Assembly (NCBI RefSeq): GCF_011752015.1
Contig: NZ_JAAIKA010000002.1
Span: forward strand, 124,001 to 188,000
DNA length: 64,000 bases
Direction of reading: 5' to 3'
From: Canibacter zhoujuaniae
GTDB taxonomy: Bacteria > Actinomycetota > Actinomycetes > Actinomycetales > Microbacteriaceae
In this document: positions 19,473 to 30,190 of the stretch, one piece after another
How positions within the stretch are numbered: position 1 is the first letter of the stretch
How the letters are laid out: every line of letters starts with the position of its first letter
Made by a program: the position numbers and the translations under genes
The notes under the pieces: generated by a model
Seen by the model: the letters and a program-made list of their open reading frames with translations, nothing else
What the model was told of the DNA's origin: nothing
The model's database searches: none

Positions 19473-20114
19473 GTGTCGGTTATGGAATCCGGTATTTGGG
19501 TAGTGCTTGAGGGCGGCGACGGTGCGGGCAAAAGCACCCAAGCGCGACACCTCGCTGAGCGCCTGCAAGGTTTAGGGTGGGATACGATCCTCACACGCGA
19601 GCCGGGCGGCACCGACCTGGGTGCTAAGATCCGCGAACTTCTTTTACACGGTGAGCACGTAGATCCGCGTGCTGAAGCGCTGCTCTACGCAGCCGACCGC
19701 GCCCATCACATCGCTAATGTTGTGCAACCCGCGCTTGCCGCTGGGAAAGCGGTAATCCAAGACCGTTTTATCGACTCTTCTGTGGCCTATCAGGGGGCTG
19801 GAAGAGGTTTTTCACCGACAGAGATTCTTAGTCTAAATGACTGGGCGGTTGCTGGTGCTCGGCCAGACCTTACTGTGTTACTCGATATCGATGCTGATGC
19901 ATCACTGAGCAGAGCTGCTGCGCGTGGTGGCAAGTTGGATCGGGTGGAAGCGGCAGGATCTGAGTTTCATCGACAGGTGCGTGCTGGTTTTCTAGCGCAG
20001 GCGAAGGCGCAGACAGCAGCGGGCGCAAACTATTTGGTGTTAGATGCAACGAGCTCGCCTGAGAAACTCTCTGAGCAAATCTGGGCAGCTGTGTCTCAGC
20101 TGCTGAACTCTTAA
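19473..20114 (+). CDS. tmk: Thymidylate kinase
   Basis: It phosphorylates dTMP to dTDP. 213 residues with P-loop EGGDGAGKST, the TREPGGTDLGAKIRELLL block, and the DR motif with lid region QDRFIDSSVAYQGAGRG. The start may be GTG 19473 or ATG 19482; neither has a clear ribosome binding site, and the gene may be coupled to topA 17 nt upstream. holB (delta prime), usually next in actinobacteria, is absent; a convergent purL follows. Confidence 0.95.
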   Translation: MSVMESGIWVVLEGGDGAGKSTQARHLAERLQGLGWDTILTREPGGTDLGAKIRELLLHGEHVDPRAEALLYAADRAHHIANVVQPALAAGKAVIQDRFIDSSVAYQGAGRGFSPTEILSLNDWAVAGARPDLTVLLDIDADASLSRAAARGGKLDRVEAAGSEFHRQVRAGFLAQAKAQTAAGANYLVLDATSSPEKLSEQIWAAVSQLLNS

Positions 20115-20142
20115 ATCTGTTTGAGCGCAGCGCACGGTTTTG

Positions 20143-20180
20143 TAGTTCTGCTGCACACATAAGAGAGAGCAGCAGAACTA
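20143..20180. terminator. Bidirectional terminator between tmk and purL
   Basis: A perfect 12-bp inverted repeat, tagttctgctgc (20143-20154) and its complement (20169-20180), encloses 14 nt. It lacks a long T-run on either side, but it stands exactly between two convergent genes. Confidence 0.6.
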
Positions 20181-20206
20181 TGACCCCGTGCTATTAGAAC
20201 GAGCGG

Positions 20207-22519
20207 TTAGCCACCAACTACCGGGCCGAAAACTGCAGGCAGAGTGCCACGGTGAGCGGTGCGTAGTTCCTCAAGATCGATTGAGAACTGATCCTGCACC
20301 TCAAGCGTCGCAGCATCACCCTTACGGTCGGTAACGCCGATGCGGAGCACAGGATAGTTGCGACCCTCACACAGGCCTTGGAACTTCACATCTTCTTCGC
20401 GCGGCACAGATACGAGCACACGCCCCTGACTCTCACTGAAAAGAGCAGTGGTGGCGTCAACCCCGTCGCGACTGATAATTTCATCAAGCCAGACGCGGGC
20501 ACCCACCCCAAACCGGAGTGTTCCATCGACAAGCGCTTGTGCTAGTCCGCCCTCAGACAGATCAACTGCGGCAGACATAATACCCCCTTGGGTAGCGCTC
20601 TGCAGCAGCTCGGCAAGATTGCGCTCAGCGGCAAGATCAACAACTGGGGGTTTACCACCAAGGTGTGAATGCACTGCTTCGGCCCATGCTGAGCCGTCGA
20701 GCTCTTCACGTGTCACCCCGAGAAGGTAGAGATTTTCACCCTCATCCTGCCAGCCTGATGGAACGCGGCGCGCAACGTCGTCGATAATGCCGAGCACACC
20801 AACAACAGGGGTCGGATGAATTGGTTTGTCGCCGGTCTGGTTGTAGAGCGAAACATTTCCGCCGGTGACCGGCACCTCCAGCGCAAGGCAGGCATCTGAC
20901 AGGCCCTCAATAGCCTGCACCAGTTGCCACATCACTTCAGGGTTTTCGGGGCTTCCGAAATTTAGACAGTCGGTTACAGCGGTTGGCACTGCGCCGGTTG
21001 TAGCAACATTGCGGTATGCTTCCGCAAGCGCGAGCTGCGCGCCAGCGTATGGATCAAGCTGACAGTAGCGTCCGTTTGCGTCGGTTGAGATAGCGACGCC
21101 GAGACCGCTCTCTTCATCAACACGAATCATACCCGCGCCATCAGGGAACGACAGTGCAGTGTTACCGAGAACGTAGGAGTCATACTGGTTTGTGATCCAC
21201 TCCGGTGACGCCTGATTGGGGTGTGCGGTAACAGCTAACAGCTGTGCCCGCAGCTCGTCGCCGGATGCGGCTCGCCGCAGTGCTGACGCAGAATCTGCTT
21301 GGAGCGAATCAATCCAGCTTGGGTATGCAACCGGGCGATCGTAAACTGGGCCGTCAACTGCAACAGTGCGCGGATCGACATTCACAATCTCTTCACCGCG
21401 CCAGTTGATTATCAGGCGGCCAGTGTCAGTGACCTCTCCGAGCACACTCGTCTCAACATCCCATTTCTTGGTCACTGCCAGGAAAGCGTCAAGCTTGGCA
21501 GGAGAAACAACCGCCATCATGCGCTCCTGAGATTCTGACATCAGAATCTCTTCGGCGGTGAGGTTCGGGTCGCGCAGCAGCACACTGTCGAGCTCAATGA
21601 ACATGCCGCCGTCACCGTTGGCGGCGAGCTCTGAAGTTGCACAAGAAATACCGGCAGCACCAAGATCCTGGATACCCTCAACAAGATCCTCTTTGAAAAG
21701 CTCCAGGCAGCACTCGATGAGCACCTTCTCGGCAAACGGGTCTCCCACCTGCACAGCAGGCCGCTTGGTTGGGCCGCCCTCACTGAAGGTGTCAGATGCC
21801 AGAATTGACGCGCCACCAATGCCATCACCGCCGGTGCGTGCACCAAAAAGCACCACTTTATTGCCAACACCTGACGCGTTTGCGAGGTGCAGATCCTCGT
21901 GGCGCAGCACGCCGACAGCGAGCGCATTTACAAGCGGGTTTGCCTGGTAGACACTGTCAAACACAGTTTCACCGCCGAGATTTGGCAGACCAAGACAGTT
22001 TGCGTATGAGCTGATTCCAGACACTACACCGTGCACAACTCGCGGAGTGTCTGCATGATTGATATCACCAAAACGCAGCTGATCCATAACCGCAACCGGG
22101 CGCGCACCCATCGAAATAATGTCACGGACGATGCCACCAACACCTGTTGCAGCACCCTGGAAAGGCTCGATATAAGACGGGTGGTTGTGGCTTTCCACCT
22201 TAAAGGTGACAGCCCAGCCCTCACCAACATCGATCACGCCGGCATTTTCACCCATGCCAACCAGCAGGCGCTCCCGCATCTTGTCGGTGACTTTTTTACC
22301 GAACATGCGAAGATACTTCTTCGATGATTTATAAGAGCAGTGCTCAGACCACATTACTGAGTACATTGCTAGTTCGCCGCTGGTTGGGCGCCGACCGAGA
22401 ATTGTACGGATTTTTTCGTACTCGTCACCGGTCAAGCCGAGCTGATCGTAAGGCTGCACCTTTTCAGGGGTTGCAGCAGCGTTAGCGACGGTATCAGGGG
22501 CTGGAATGTGGTCGTTCAC
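20207..22519 (-). CDS. purL: Phosphoribosylformylglycinamidine synthase II
   Basis: The synthase subunit of FGAM synthase, which uses ammonia from PurQ and needs PurS. The preferred start is GTG at 22517-22519, with GGGAG 4 nt upstream, giving 770 residues; an in-frame TTG at 22549 would add 10 residues but has no ribosome binding site. Conserved blocks: [36 protein letters not shown], and [20 protein letters not shown]. The small size and separate purQ/purS agree with the Gram-positive type. Its partner genes lie about 5 kb away beyond an ABC exporter. Confidence 0.97.
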   Translation of the reverse strand: MNDHIPAPDTVANAAATPEKVQPYDQLGLTGDEYEKIRTILGRRPTSGELAMYSVMWSEHCSYKSSKKYLRMFGKKVTDKMRERLLVGMGENAGVIDVGEGWAVTFKVESHNHPSYIEPFQGAATGVGGIVRDIISMGARPVAVMDQLRFGDINHADTPRVVHGVVSGISSYANCLGLPNLGGETVFDSVYQANPLVNALAVGVLRHEDLHLANASGVGNKVVLFGARTGGDGIGGASILASDTFSEGGPTKRPAVQVGDPFAEKVLIECCLELFKEDLVEGIQDLGAAGISCATSELAANGDGGMFIELDSVLLRDPNLTAEEILMSESQERMMAVVSPAKLDAFLAVTKKWDVETSVLGEVTDTGRLIINWRGEEIVNVDPRTVAVDGPVYDRPVAYPSWIDSLQADSASALRRAASGDELRAQLLAVTAHPNQASPEWITNQYDSYVLGNTALSFPDGAGMIRVDEESGLGVAISTDANGRYCQLDPYAGAQLALAEAYRNVATTGAVPTAVTDCLNFGSPENPEVMWQLVQAIEGLSDACLALEVPVTGGNVSLYNQTGDKPIHPTPVVGVLGIIDDVARRVPSGWQDEGENLYLLGVTREELDGSAWAEAVHSHLGGKPPVVDLAAERNLAELLQSATQGGIMSAAVDLSEGGLAQALVDGTLRFGVGARVWLDEIISRDGVDATTALFSESQGRVLVSVPREEDVKFQGLCEGRNYPVLRIGVTDRKGDAATLEVQDQFSIDLEELRTAHRGTLPAVFGPVVGG

Positions 22520-22610
22520 GTTTCTCCCAAAAGTTGGCTGATGCTCCAAATATTCTATCTGTTTTTGGGGTTATAAGCACTATCGAAGCTCACCGTTGTA
22601 AGGTGTAGCC

Positions 22611-23558
22611 ATGAACGAAAATATTAAGGCACACGAGTTGGCAGCGTCGCAGGCAGCTCAGCCTGAAACAGGGCCGCAGTCCGCTCCAAACTCTGGCGGT
22701 CAGTTGGCGCAGCTACCGCTAGCTGCAAAGATCAGTATTGTTCTGCTCATGCTTGCAGGTTTTATCGCCGTTGTGCCTTTGCTGCTGCAGTCACTCGATG
22801 TTGGATTTGGGCGAATCGTTTTCACGCTCGGCGTAATTTCAATCTTTGTGACAGCTGTCACCACTGCCATCCTGCAGTCGCGCCAGGGCTCATGGATACA
22901 GTTGTTAACACTGGTTAGCTCTGCGCTCGGCTTAGTCTTCGGTCTGCTCGTGCTCTGGGTGCCTAGTTACGGTTATTACGATTATGATTCTTACAGCCGC
23001 GTGGTTCCGCTCATAGCTGTTGGGCTAATGTTCCTTGTGGTGTGGGGGATCGCAATCGGCGTATTGCGTCTGGTGCGCGCTAGGAACGGCGAGGATACAA
23101 CGTTGCAGCTGCGTAGCGCATTGGTTACAATTGCGCTGTTTTTTATCGCTGCGATCTTGACAGGTGTTGAGATTGTCGCTGATGTAGCGGGTTTCTACAT
23201 GATATCTGGCTATCACAGCTGGACACTCGCTGCGCTGATTTTTGGAGCGGTGGGCGTGGGAATTACTGCTGTTTTGGTTACGGCGCTGCGCCCAGCAAAG
23301 CAGACAGAAAAATCAGATTTAGGCACCCCGCAGCCGATCTCGCATGAAACAGTAGTCGCAGAATCAGAGCCGCCTGTCACCGAGACTGCTGCGTCTGAAG
23401 GGGAGCTACCTGTGCCAGATGAGAACGGCTTGCTGCCCTGGCCGACCTTTGCAGACGGCACTCCGTTGCCGGCAGACGCTAACGGGCAGCCAGATTTCTC
23501 TGTCCCGGGGGCGCCGTATCCGCCGCATCTCCTCTTACAACAGCAGAATGAACAGTGA
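22611..23558 (+). CDS. Membrane protein of unknown function
   Basis: 315 residues with aaggtg 8 nt before the ATG. Residues 1-35 are hydrophilic. About six hydrophobic helices follow between residues 38 and 230 (for example KISIVLLMLAGFIAVVPLLL; IGVLRLV marks a cytoplasmic loop). The C-terminal 80 residues are Pro/Glu rich and soluble, with PWPTFADGTPLPADANGQPD and a glutamine-rich end. I do not recognise the family. It is divergent from purL. Confidence 0.8.
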   Translation: MNENIKAHELAASQAAQPETGPQSAPNSGGQLAQLPLAAKISIVLLMLAGFIAVVPLLLQSLDVGFGRIVFTLGVISIFVTAVTTAILQSRQGSWIQLLTLVSSALGLVFGLLVLWVPSYGYYDYDSYSRVVPLIAVGLMFLVVWGIAIGVLRLVRARNGEDTTLQLRSALVTIALFFIAAILTGVEIVADVAGFYMISGYHSWTLAALIFGAVGVGITAVLVTALRPAKQTEKSDLGTPQPISHETVVAESEPPVTETAASEGELPVPDENGLLPWPTFADGTPLPADANGQPDFSVPGAPYPPHLLLQQQNEQ

Positions 23559-23656
23559 TCTAAGCTGACTATGCGCTCCGGTGTGCATTGAAACTTATCG
23601 TGTTGCAGCGACTGCGCCCGTTAAATGCCCCTGACTGAGAGGGTTCTACCCGGTGC

Positions 23657-23662
23657 TAAGAT
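23657..23662 (+). promoter_or_regulatory. -10 box of the ABC exporter operon
   Basis: TAAGAT ends 6 nt before the GTG start of the first ABC gene, with no ribosome binding site in between: a leaderless arrangement. A possible -35 (ctgact, 23631-23636) is 20 nt away. Confidence 0.45.
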
Positions 23663-23668
23663 AGCCAA

Positions 23669-25429
23669 GTGTCTTTACTCTGGTTGATTCGGAGCCATAT
23701 CGGCCCGCAGAAGTGGTGGCTTTTGGCCGCGGTCTTGCTGCAACTAGTGGGCACTGTTGCTGGGTTGCAAGTGCCTGCGCTCAGCGGTCGTGTAATTGAC
23801 GAAGCCGTCGCGCAGGGGGATACTGACGCACTGCTCCATTTAAGCGGTTTGATGGGGGCGGCATCCCTAACTCAGATCGTGCTTACGATAGCCTCCATGT
23901 ATTGCGGTATACGTGTTGTGGAGGGCATCGCGCTGAACGCACGTGCCGGGCTTTTTCAAAAAATTTTGCAGCTGGATACTGCGCTGGTGACAGAGATTGG
24001 TGCAAGCACACTTCTCACTCGCGCAACAACCGACTCCAAAGCTGCGCTGCGTTTAGTGCTTTTTGGTATACGTGTCCTTATTTCAACACCAATCATGGTG
24101 GTTGGTGCATCAATTCTTGCGGCGCGTGAAGACCCCGGCATGATGTGGATCGTGCTGACTATGACAGTGATCCTCACACTGTTTATCTGGGGTGCAGTGC
24201 GTTATGTGATTCCGCTGATGGTCGAGCGACGCAAACTGACAGACAAAATTGCGCGCATCGTGCGTGAGCAGATTATCGGTGTGCGTGTTTTGCGGGCGTT
24301 CACTCGGGAAAAATTTGAGGAAGCGCGATACGCCGAAACCAACGATGTGCTGACTGGCCGTATTTATAAGGTCGATATATTTTTCGGATTCTTTTTTCCG
24401 TTACTCAACCTGTTCACCTGGATCGCAAGCATTGCTGTCATGTATCTTGGGGCGATACGAGTTGACGCAGGGGCAATCGAAGTTGGATCGTTAACCGCTA
24501 TAGTGCAGTACATTTCGCAAATTATGGTGGCAATTATGATTGCTTCTTTTGCGATTATGGAGATACCTGAGGCGGAGGTTTCGGCAGGCCGTATACGCGA
24601 GATCTTTAATTTTAAACCTCGTGTTAATTTTCCGGCAGTTGGATCGCAGCAGCTTTCCGCTGCCAATGCGAGCGGGCTTGAAAGCGGTGTGCAGCTCGAG
24701 TTTGATGGCGTCACTTACCGTTTTGAGGATGCGGAAATTCCTGTTTTAGAGGATATTAGTTTCACCGTCCCGGCTGGTACCACGACTGCGATTGTGGGAT
24801 CAACGGGCGCCGGAAAATCGACGCTCTTAAATCTTGTATTACGCAGTTTTGATCCGGTTTCAGGAGAAGTTCGGATCGACGGGCGCGATTTGGCAGACTA
24901 TTCACGGCATGAACTCAGCGCTATGACTGCTGTTGTGCCGCAGAAACCGTACCTGTTTAACGGAACAATCGCCTCAAACCTGCGGTTCGGTGCGCCACAC
25001 GCCAGCGATGAAGAGCTGTGGGCTGCGCTTGAGGTGGCGCAGGCGGCGGATTTTGTGCGCGCTAAAAACAAACAGCTTGATGCGCCGATCTCACAGGGTG
25101 GAACAAATGTTTCTGGTGGACAGCGGCAACGGCTAGCAATTGCGCGCGCACTTTTGGCACGTCCGCGCATCTACTTATTTGATGACTCGTTCTCTGCACT
25201 CGATGTTGCAACCGATGCACGCTTGCGTGCGGCTCTGCCCGGATGGACCGCGGGAGCGACGGTGCTTATTGTCGCCCAGCGCATTGCGACCGTGCTTGAA
25301 GCTGACCAGATCCTGGTGCTCGATGAAGGCCGCCTAGTGGGAGCCGGCACACATTCCGAGCTGCTTACAAGCAACACCGTGTATCAGGAAATAGTTCGTT
25401 CGCAGGGAGGAGTCAGCGCTAATGGCTGA
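23669..25429 (+). CDS. Heterodimeric ABC exporter, degenerate-site subunit
   Basis: 586 residues: six membrane helices (type IV exporter fold) in about the first 310, then a nucleotide-binding domain. Walker A is GSTGAGKST (about 377-385), the signature VSGGQRQR is canonical, and Walker B reads IYLFDDSFSALD, with Asp instead of the catalytic Glu; the H-loop His is also replaced (IVAQRIATV). These changes mark the degenerate half of an asymmetric pair like BmrC/BmrD or TM287/288. The partner is the next gene, overlapping by 8 nt. Substrate unknown: multidrug or lipid export is possible. Confidence 0.93.
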   Translation: MSLLWLIRSHIGPQKWWLLAAVLLQLVGTVAGLQVPALSGRVIDEAVAQGDTDALLHLSGLMGAASLTQIVLTIASMYCGIRVVEGIALNARAGLFQKILQLDTALVTEIGASTLLTRATTDSKAALRLVLFGIRVLISTPIMVVGASILAAREDPGMMWIVLTMTVILTLFIWGAVRYVIPLMVERRKLTDKIARIVREQIIGVRVLRAFTREKFEEARYAETNDVLTGRIYKVDIFFGFFFPLLNLFTWIASIAVMYLGAIRVDAGAIEVGSLTAIVQYISQIMVAIMIASFAIMEIPEAEVSAGRIREIFNFKPRVNFPAVGSQQLSAANASGLESGVQLEFDGVTYRFEDAEIPVLEDISFTVPAGTTTAIVGSTGAGKSTLLNLVLRSFDPVSGEVRIDGRDLADYSRHELSAMTAVVPQKPYLFNGTIASNLRFGAPHASDEELWAALEVAQAADFVRAKNKQLDAPISQGGTNVSGGQRQRLAIARALLARPRIYLFDDSFSALDVATDARLRAALPGWTAGATVLIVAQRIATVLEADQILVLDEGRLVGAGTHSELLTSNTVYQEIVRSQGGVSANG

Positions 25430-27227
25430 GGTGTTTAACCAGCGTGAGACCCGCGCATTTTGGCCCTCTCTCTGGAACATGTTTAAGCTGCTCAAGATTG
25501 AACGAAAATGGCTCGTCAGCTACCTTCTAATGCAGCTGTTATGGGCGGTGCTGGCTGTTTTGGCTCCGATTCTGCTCGGTGTTATGACAGATGCGATAGT
25601 TGATGGTGCGGGCAGCTCAGACGGTATCGACTTTGTAATAATGGGGCGCCTTGCTGCGTTACTTGCAGCAACCTGGATTTTGTGTTTTGCGCTCGAAGCT
25701 GCGGCGTCTTGTATATTTGCGAGAATACTCTACCGGGTGATGCATCGCTTGCGTCGTGAGACTGAAGAGAAACTGCATCGTCTGCCGTTGAACTTTTTTG
25801 ACTCACGCAAACGAGGCGACATGCTCGCCCGGCTTACCAATGACCTCGACAATATACACGACGGTATGTTTGCTGCTGCCTTTGACTGTTTTCACGGGCT
25901 GGCGCTCCTAACTGTGCTGACAGTCGTCATGTTCGTGCTGTCATGGCCACTGGCAATCGTGACATTTATTGCGCTGCCGTTGCATGTGCTGCTTGTGAGC
26001 ACAGTAGGCCGTTTGTCGCAGCGTAAATACGGTGAGATGATGCGGGTTACCGGTGAGTTGAACGGGCAGCTCGAAGAGATGATTTCAGGGCATGAACTGG
26101 TGCGTGCTTTCGGTCGCGAACAAGAAATGACGACACAGTTCACTTCTGTTAACCACCAACTGTACGCGACATCAGTCGGCGCGCAGACGCTGTCAGCAAT
26201 GATGATGCCGCTATCTCGCGGCATCGGATTCTTAATTTTTGCGCTCACCGCTTTCCTCGGTGGTTATCTGGTCATTTCAGCAGTGATCACAGTTGGGCTC
26301 GTGGTGATGTTCATGAACTTCTCGCTACGTTTCTCTGAACCGCTTCTTGAAATAGTGGGCATGATTCCGAGGTTGCAGTCTGCGGTCGCGTCTAGTGAGC
26401 GTATTTTTGAGCTGCTTGATAGTGACGAAATACAGCCAGAGACGGCAGCCCAGACACTGCCTGACAACGCTACAGGGCACATTCGTTTTGAATCGGTTAG
26501 TTTCTCCTATGATCCTGAAACACCACTAATCACCGATCTTAATCTTGAGGTGCGGCCGGGTGAAACTGTTGCTATCGTGGGGCCAACCGGGGCTGGTAAA
26601 ACAACGCTTGTAAACCTCATTATGCGTTTTTACGAGCTTGATGGCGGCCGGATCACGATTAACGGCGTAGACATCACACAATTATCACGCACATATCTGC
26701 GTGAACGGGTCGGTATGGTGCTACAGGATGCCTATCTTTTTACCGGCACTGTGCGGGACAATATTCGGTACGGGCGTCTCAACGCAACTGACGCAGAGGT
26801 AGAGGCTGCCGCGAAAGCAACAATGGCGGATCACTTTATCCGCTTGCTCCCTAACGGCTACGATACGATGCTTGAAGAAAACGGCGCGCAGCTGTCAGTC
26901 GGGGAGCGGCAGCTGCTGACAATCGCGCGTGCCTTTATTGCGGATCCGGCGATTTTGATCTTGGACGAGGCAACTAGCTCGGTTGATACTCGTACCGAGC
27001 TGTTGGTGCAGGAAGCAATGAATCGTTTGCGTCAGGGGCGCACATCATTCGTCATTGCGCACCGCCTGTCAACCATCCGTGACGCTGAAATGATTGTCAT
27101 GATGGAGCACGGCCGAGTGGTTGAGCAGGGGACGCACGCCGAACTCATAGAGCTTAAGGGCGCCTATTCTCGACTGCTTGCAGCGCAGTATGCGGCAGCG
27201 TTAAGCGAAGAAGAAACCGAAGTTTAA
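25422..27227 (+). CDS. Heterodimeric ABC exporter, catalytic subunit
   Basis: 601 residues with an N-terminal six-helix domain and a C-terminal ATPase. Walker [10 protein letters not shown] (about 387-395), Walker [12 protein letters not shown] with catalytic Glu, and the H-loop IAHRLSTI are intact. The signature reads LSVGERQ in place of LSGGQ, which complements the degenerate sites of the first subunit: one competent and one degenerate ATP site are expected in the heterodimer. Its TAA at 27225-27227 overlaps the stop of the convergent purQ. Confidence 0.93.
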   Translation: MAEVFNQRETRAFWPSLWNMFKLLKIERKWLVSYLLMQLLWAVLAVLAPILLGVMTDAIVDGAGSSDGIDFVIMGRLAALLAATWILCFALEAAASCIFARILYRVMHRLRRETEEKLHRLPLNFFDSRKRGDMLARLTNDLDNIHDGMFAAAFDCFHGLALLTVLTVVMFVLSWPLAIVTFIALPLHVLLVSTVGRLSQRKYGEMMRVTGELNGQLEEMISGHELVRAFGREQEMTTQFTSVNHQLYATSVGAQTLSAMMMPLSRGIGFLIFALTAFLGGYLVISAVITVGLVVMFMNFSLRFSEPLLEIVGMIPRLQSAVASSERIFELLDSDEIQPETAAQTLPDNATGHIRFESVSFSYDPETPLITDLNLEVRPGETVAIVGPTGAGKTTLVNLIMRFYELDGGRITINGVDITQLSRTYLRERVGMVLQDAYLFTGTVRDNIRYGRLNATDAEVEAAAKATMADHFIRLLPNGYDTMLEENGAQLSVGERQLLTIARAFIADPAILILDEATSSVDTRTELLVQEAMNRLRQGRTSFVIAHRLSTIRDAEMIVMMEHGRVVEQGTHAELIELKGAYSRLLAAQYAAALSEEETEV

Positions 27228-27919
27228 GCTGTAACGAATGAGCGCACAACGCTCTCAAACATGCGCAGTCCGTCGAGACCTGAGCGCATTGCTTCCGGGG
27301 TGTCAGGGCCAAAGCCAGGCTCTACCGCGTGTTCAGGGTGCGGCATTAAGCCCACGACATTACCCTGTTCGTTTGTCAGACCTGCGATATCGTTTAGCGA
27401 ACCGTTCGGATTGACACCCGCGTAGCGGAAGGCAACCAGGCCTTCACCCTCTATACGTTTTAAAGTTTCAGCGTCAGCGATGTAGCCACCGTCACCATTT
27501 TTAAGCGGGATGGTGATCTCTTCACCTTGGTTGAATAGTCTCGTCCAAACGGTTTCATTGTTTTCAACAATTAGCTGCTGATCCCGTCGAATAAACTGCT
27601 GGTGTGCATTGCGGATCAGACCACCAGGTAGCAGATGCGCTTCAACAAGAATCTGGAACCCGTTACAGATGCCCAACACCGGCATTCCTGAGTTGGCAGC
27701 AGAGATAACTTCAGTCATAACTGGCGCAATCGCCGCAATAGCACCCGGACGCAGATAGTCACCATAGCTAAACCCGCCTGGCAGCACAATCGCGTCAACA
27801 CCCTGTAGATCGTGGTCGCCGTGCCACAGCGGCACTGCTTCAGCGCCGGCGCGACGAACAGCGCGCTGTGCATCTCGATCGTCGAGCGAACCGGGGAATG
27901 TGACAACTCCAACACGCAT
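27224..27919 (-). CDS. purQ: FGAM synthase glutaminase subunit
   Basis: Class I glutamine amidotransferase, 231 residues, that feeds ammonia to PurL. The nucleophile is the Cys in [12 protein letters not shown]; the His-Glu pair is in [11 protein letters not shown]. The ATG overlaps the purS stop by 1 nt (TAATG), so purS-purQ are coupled. Confidence 0.97.
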   Translation of the reverse strand: MRVGVVTFPGSLDDRDAQRAVRRAGAEAVPLWHGDHDLQGVDAIVLPGGFSYGDYLRPGAIAAIAPVMTEVISAANSGMPVLGICNGFQILVEAHLLPGGLIRNAHQQFIRRDQQLIVENNETVWTRLFNQGEEITIPLKNGDGGYIADAETLKRIEGEGLVAFRYAGVNPNGSLNDIAGLTNEQGNVVGLMPHPEHAVEPGFGPDTPEAMRSGLDGLRMFESVVRSFVTA

Positions 27920-28170
27920 TATTCTGCGACCTCAGCTACCGCAACAACGTCTTCAATAACCCCGTTTGACAGCACATCTGCAGCGATCTGCTTTGCCTTT
28001 TCGAGAATTTCTGGGGTGACATCACCGTCGACCGTGAGCTCAAAGCGCTTTCCTGCGCGCACGTTAACAAACTCAGTTGCGCCACCGCGCGCAAGTGCGC
28101 CCGCAATCGCCTTACCCTGTGGATCAAGCAGCTCCGGCTTTGGCATTACTTCAACAATGATCTTTGCCAC
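27919..28170 (-). CDS. purS: FGAM synthase subunit PurS
   Basis: 83 residues, the usual size. It bridges PurL and PurQ. The sequence [20 protein letters not shown] with [10 protein letters not shown] is typical. GTG start with aaggag 9 nt upstream. Confidence 0.95.
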   Translation of the reverse strand: MAKIIVEVMPKPELLDPQGKAIAGALARGGATEFVNVRAGKRFELTVDGDVTPEILEKAKQIAADVLSNGVIEDVVAVAEVAE

Positions 28171-28220
28171 GCAATATCTCCTTATAACGCGGTGAGTGAT
28201 GACACGGTTAATTCTATCGC

Positions 28221-29111
28221 TTATGAAACAGGAGTTTCGCCCGTCAACCTTTCAAATAGTTCACGATAGCGGGAGACTGTGCGGGTGACAATATCGGCCG
28301 GTAAAACCGGCGGTGTGCTCTCTTGCGCGCGATCCCAATTTGCAAGCAGCCAGTTGCGCACAATCTGTTTATCAAAACTCTCAAGGCGTGCTGCGCCCTC
28401 GTTTGCTGCATACACTGCCGCATCCCAGTAGCGGCTGGAGTCGCTTGTGAGCACCTCATCTGCGATAACAAGCTCACCATTTTGCGGATCGATACCGAAC
28501 TCAAACTTAGTGTCGGCGAGTATGACCCCCGCAGCCTGAGCTTTCTCACGGGCGATATTAAAAATGCGCAGCGAAGCATCTTGCAACTGTTTTGCGCGAT
28601 CCGCCCCGACGAGTTCAACAGTTTGTTCGAAGGTGGTATTTTCATCGTGTTCACCCTGCGGTGCTTTATAAGCTGGGGTGTAGATTGGCTCACTGAGCAG
28701 GTCGCCGTCCGCTAGCCCACCAGGTAGCTTGATTCCGCAGACTGATCCTGTTGCCTGGTATTCCTGGTACCCGGAGCCGGTGATTGCGCCACGCACAACA
28801 CATTCAATGGGGAGCATTTCGAGTTTTTTTACAACCATTGAACGGTCGCGAACCGCAGCGGGAGCCAGTTCCTGGGCGTCTGGAAGCAGATGGTTGGGCA
28901 TATCAATCTGTTTGAACCACCAGTGTGAGAGCCCGGTTAAAAGTGCGCCCTTGCCGGGAATTTCTGGCTCGAGTAAGAAATCAAAGGCGCTAATCCGGTT
29001 GCTTGCAACCAGAAGTAGGCGATTGTCAGAGCCATCTGCGGGCACGTAGAGATCCCGCACCTTACCCGAAGCCAAGTGCCGCCAATTTTCAAAGCTTGCA
29101 TTTAAAGTCAC
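28221..29111 (-). CDS. purC: SAICAR synthase
   Basis: It joins CAIR and aspartate with ATP in purine synthesis. 296 residues, like fungal and actinobacterial forms. Signatures: SGKVRDLYVPADGSDNRLLL, the ATP-binding RISAFDFLLE, VIRD-like VECVVRGAITGSGYQEYQ, and the closing ADEVLTSDSSRYW. The GTG start (29109-29111) lies back-to-back with the next gene, 41 nt apart. purS begins 50 nt downstream of its stop, so purC-purS-purQ is probably one operon. Confidence 0.97.
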   Translation of the reverse strand: MTLNASFENWRHLASGKVRDLYVPADGSDNRLLLVASNRISAFDFLLEPEIPGKGALLTGLSHWWFKQIDMPNHLLPDAQELAPAAVRDRSMVVKKLEMLPIECVVRGAITGSGYQEYQATGSVCGIKLPGGLADGDLLSEPIYTPAYKAPQGEHDENTTFEQTVELVGADRAKQLQDASLRIFNIAREKAQAAGVILADTKFEFGIDPQNGELVIADEVLTSDSSRYWDAAVYAANEGAARLESFDKQIVRNWLLANWDRAQESTPPVLPADIVTRTVSRYRELFERLTGETPVS

Positions 29112-29139
29112 CTTTTAAGTCTGGCACGGGTGGCTAAGG

Positions 29140-29145
29140 TAATCT
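29140..29145 (+). promoter_or_regulatory. -10 box of the SRPBCC gene, leaderless type
   Basis: TAATCT ends 7 nt before the ATG; no ribosome binding site is present. Confidence 0.45.
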
Positions 29146-29152
29146 AGTTAGC

Positions 29153-30115
29153 ATGAACACAATCGCTCCTGTAGTTGTTCGTGAGACCGTAGCAGCTCCG
29201 CGCGCTGAGGTGTGGCGCTTGCTGTCTGATCCCGAAAAGGCAGAGCTGTGGTGCCCTGAGCTGACGTTCACCCCAGGTCGCGAGAATAGGGTCGCGACTG
29301 ACGAACTGTACGGAACCTTTGACGCTTGGGTTGATGGGCATGTTTTTGGCTGGCGTTGGGCTGACAAAGAGGGGCAGCAGACCGCCGTGCTCTTGACCGT
29401 TAGAGCAATGCTTGATGACACCACCGTGACAATCACTGAAAGTGCTTTTGCTGAGGGATCAGAGGGGGAGAAGCGAGCCGCTGCCGCAACTGAGCGTTGG
29501 GGGCAGGCGCTGCAAGCTCTCGCTGCGTTAGACATCGCTGACGCGCTTGCCGCGCCACAATCTGACGAGGGCGCTGTGGTTGCTGACGTGGAAAATTCTG
29601 ATCATGATGAAATTGCTGTGCTTGCAGACGTTGAAAACGAGTCTGCCCCAGAAAATGTCTTAATAGATGAAGGCGGCCCGATTGACATTCCTGAGGGTGA
29701 GCTGGTGACTGCTGATGCAGCTGATGCAGCCATGGAAGCAGGCCCGGAGGGTGATGTTGAGCTTGCGGCTGAAGTCGCATTTGAAGATGAGGGTGGTGCG
29801 CTAGCTGCATCGGATGAAGAAGAACCGGTATCAACTGACGAAGATACTGTTTCTGCAGCAGAAGCTGATGAACCTGTTATGACAGCGGATGCTGACGGCT
29901 TTGAAGCTGAGCTTAAAGATGCTGTTGATACTGCAGATCTTGATGAATCTGATGAGATTATTGAAACTGACGCCGTTTCCTTCTTTGAAGAGTTGAGCAT
30001 GGAAGACGCTGTAACCGATATTCCACAGCCTGATCATGCAGAGACTGAGGTTGACAGCGCTGATGCGCCTGAGGAAGATGACAGGCCAAAAAAACGCCGC
30101 TGGTGGCAGTTTTAG
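29153..30115 (+). CDS. SRPBCC-domain protein with long acidic tail
   Basis: 320 residues in two parts. Residues 1-130 look like an AHSA1/SRPBCC lipid- or ligand-binding fold: VVRETVAAPRAEVWRLLSDP, then FGWRWADKEG, and a final helix RWGQALQALAALD. From about residue 140 to 308 the chain is extremely rich in Asp, Glu and Ala with almost no basic residues, and should be disordered. It ends abruptly in RPKKRRWWQF, a basic and aromatic tip. The tail could wrap the domain, bind a basic partner or anchor to the membrane; its function is unknown. Confidence 0.75.
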   Translation: MNTIAPVVVRETVAAPRAEVWRLLSDPEKAELWCPELTFTPGRENRVATDELYGTFDAWVDGHVFGWRWADKEGQQTAVLLTVRAMLDDTTVTITESAFAEGSEGEKRAAAATERWGQALQALAALDIADALAAPQSDEGAVVADVENSDHDEIAVLADVENESAPENVLIDEGGPIDIPEGELVTADAADAAMEAGPEGDVELAAEVAFEDEGGALAASDEEEPVSTDEDTVSAAEADEPVMTADADGFEAELKDAVDTADLDESDEIIETDAVSFFEELSMEDAVTDIPQPDHAETEVDSADAPEEDDRPKKRRWWQF

Positions 30116-30117
30116 AT

Positions 30118-30166
30118 TCAGGCGCCATTCTGTAAAAATTGAAATTATTTACAGAATGGCGCCTGA
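30118..30166. terminator. Strong bidirectional terminator
   Basis: A perfect 19-bp inverted repeat (30118-30136 with 30148-30166) with an 11-nt AT-rich loop. It stands between the SRPBCC gene and the convergent lipoprotein gene. T-rich sequence follows on the plus side. Confidence 0.85.
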
Positions 30167-30190
30167 GTTGTTTAGCGAGACCTTAATCAT

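Noticed and set aside
22520-22549. TTG start of purL at 22549
   Set aside because: No ribosome binding site; GTG 22519 has GGGAG upstream and matches family length.
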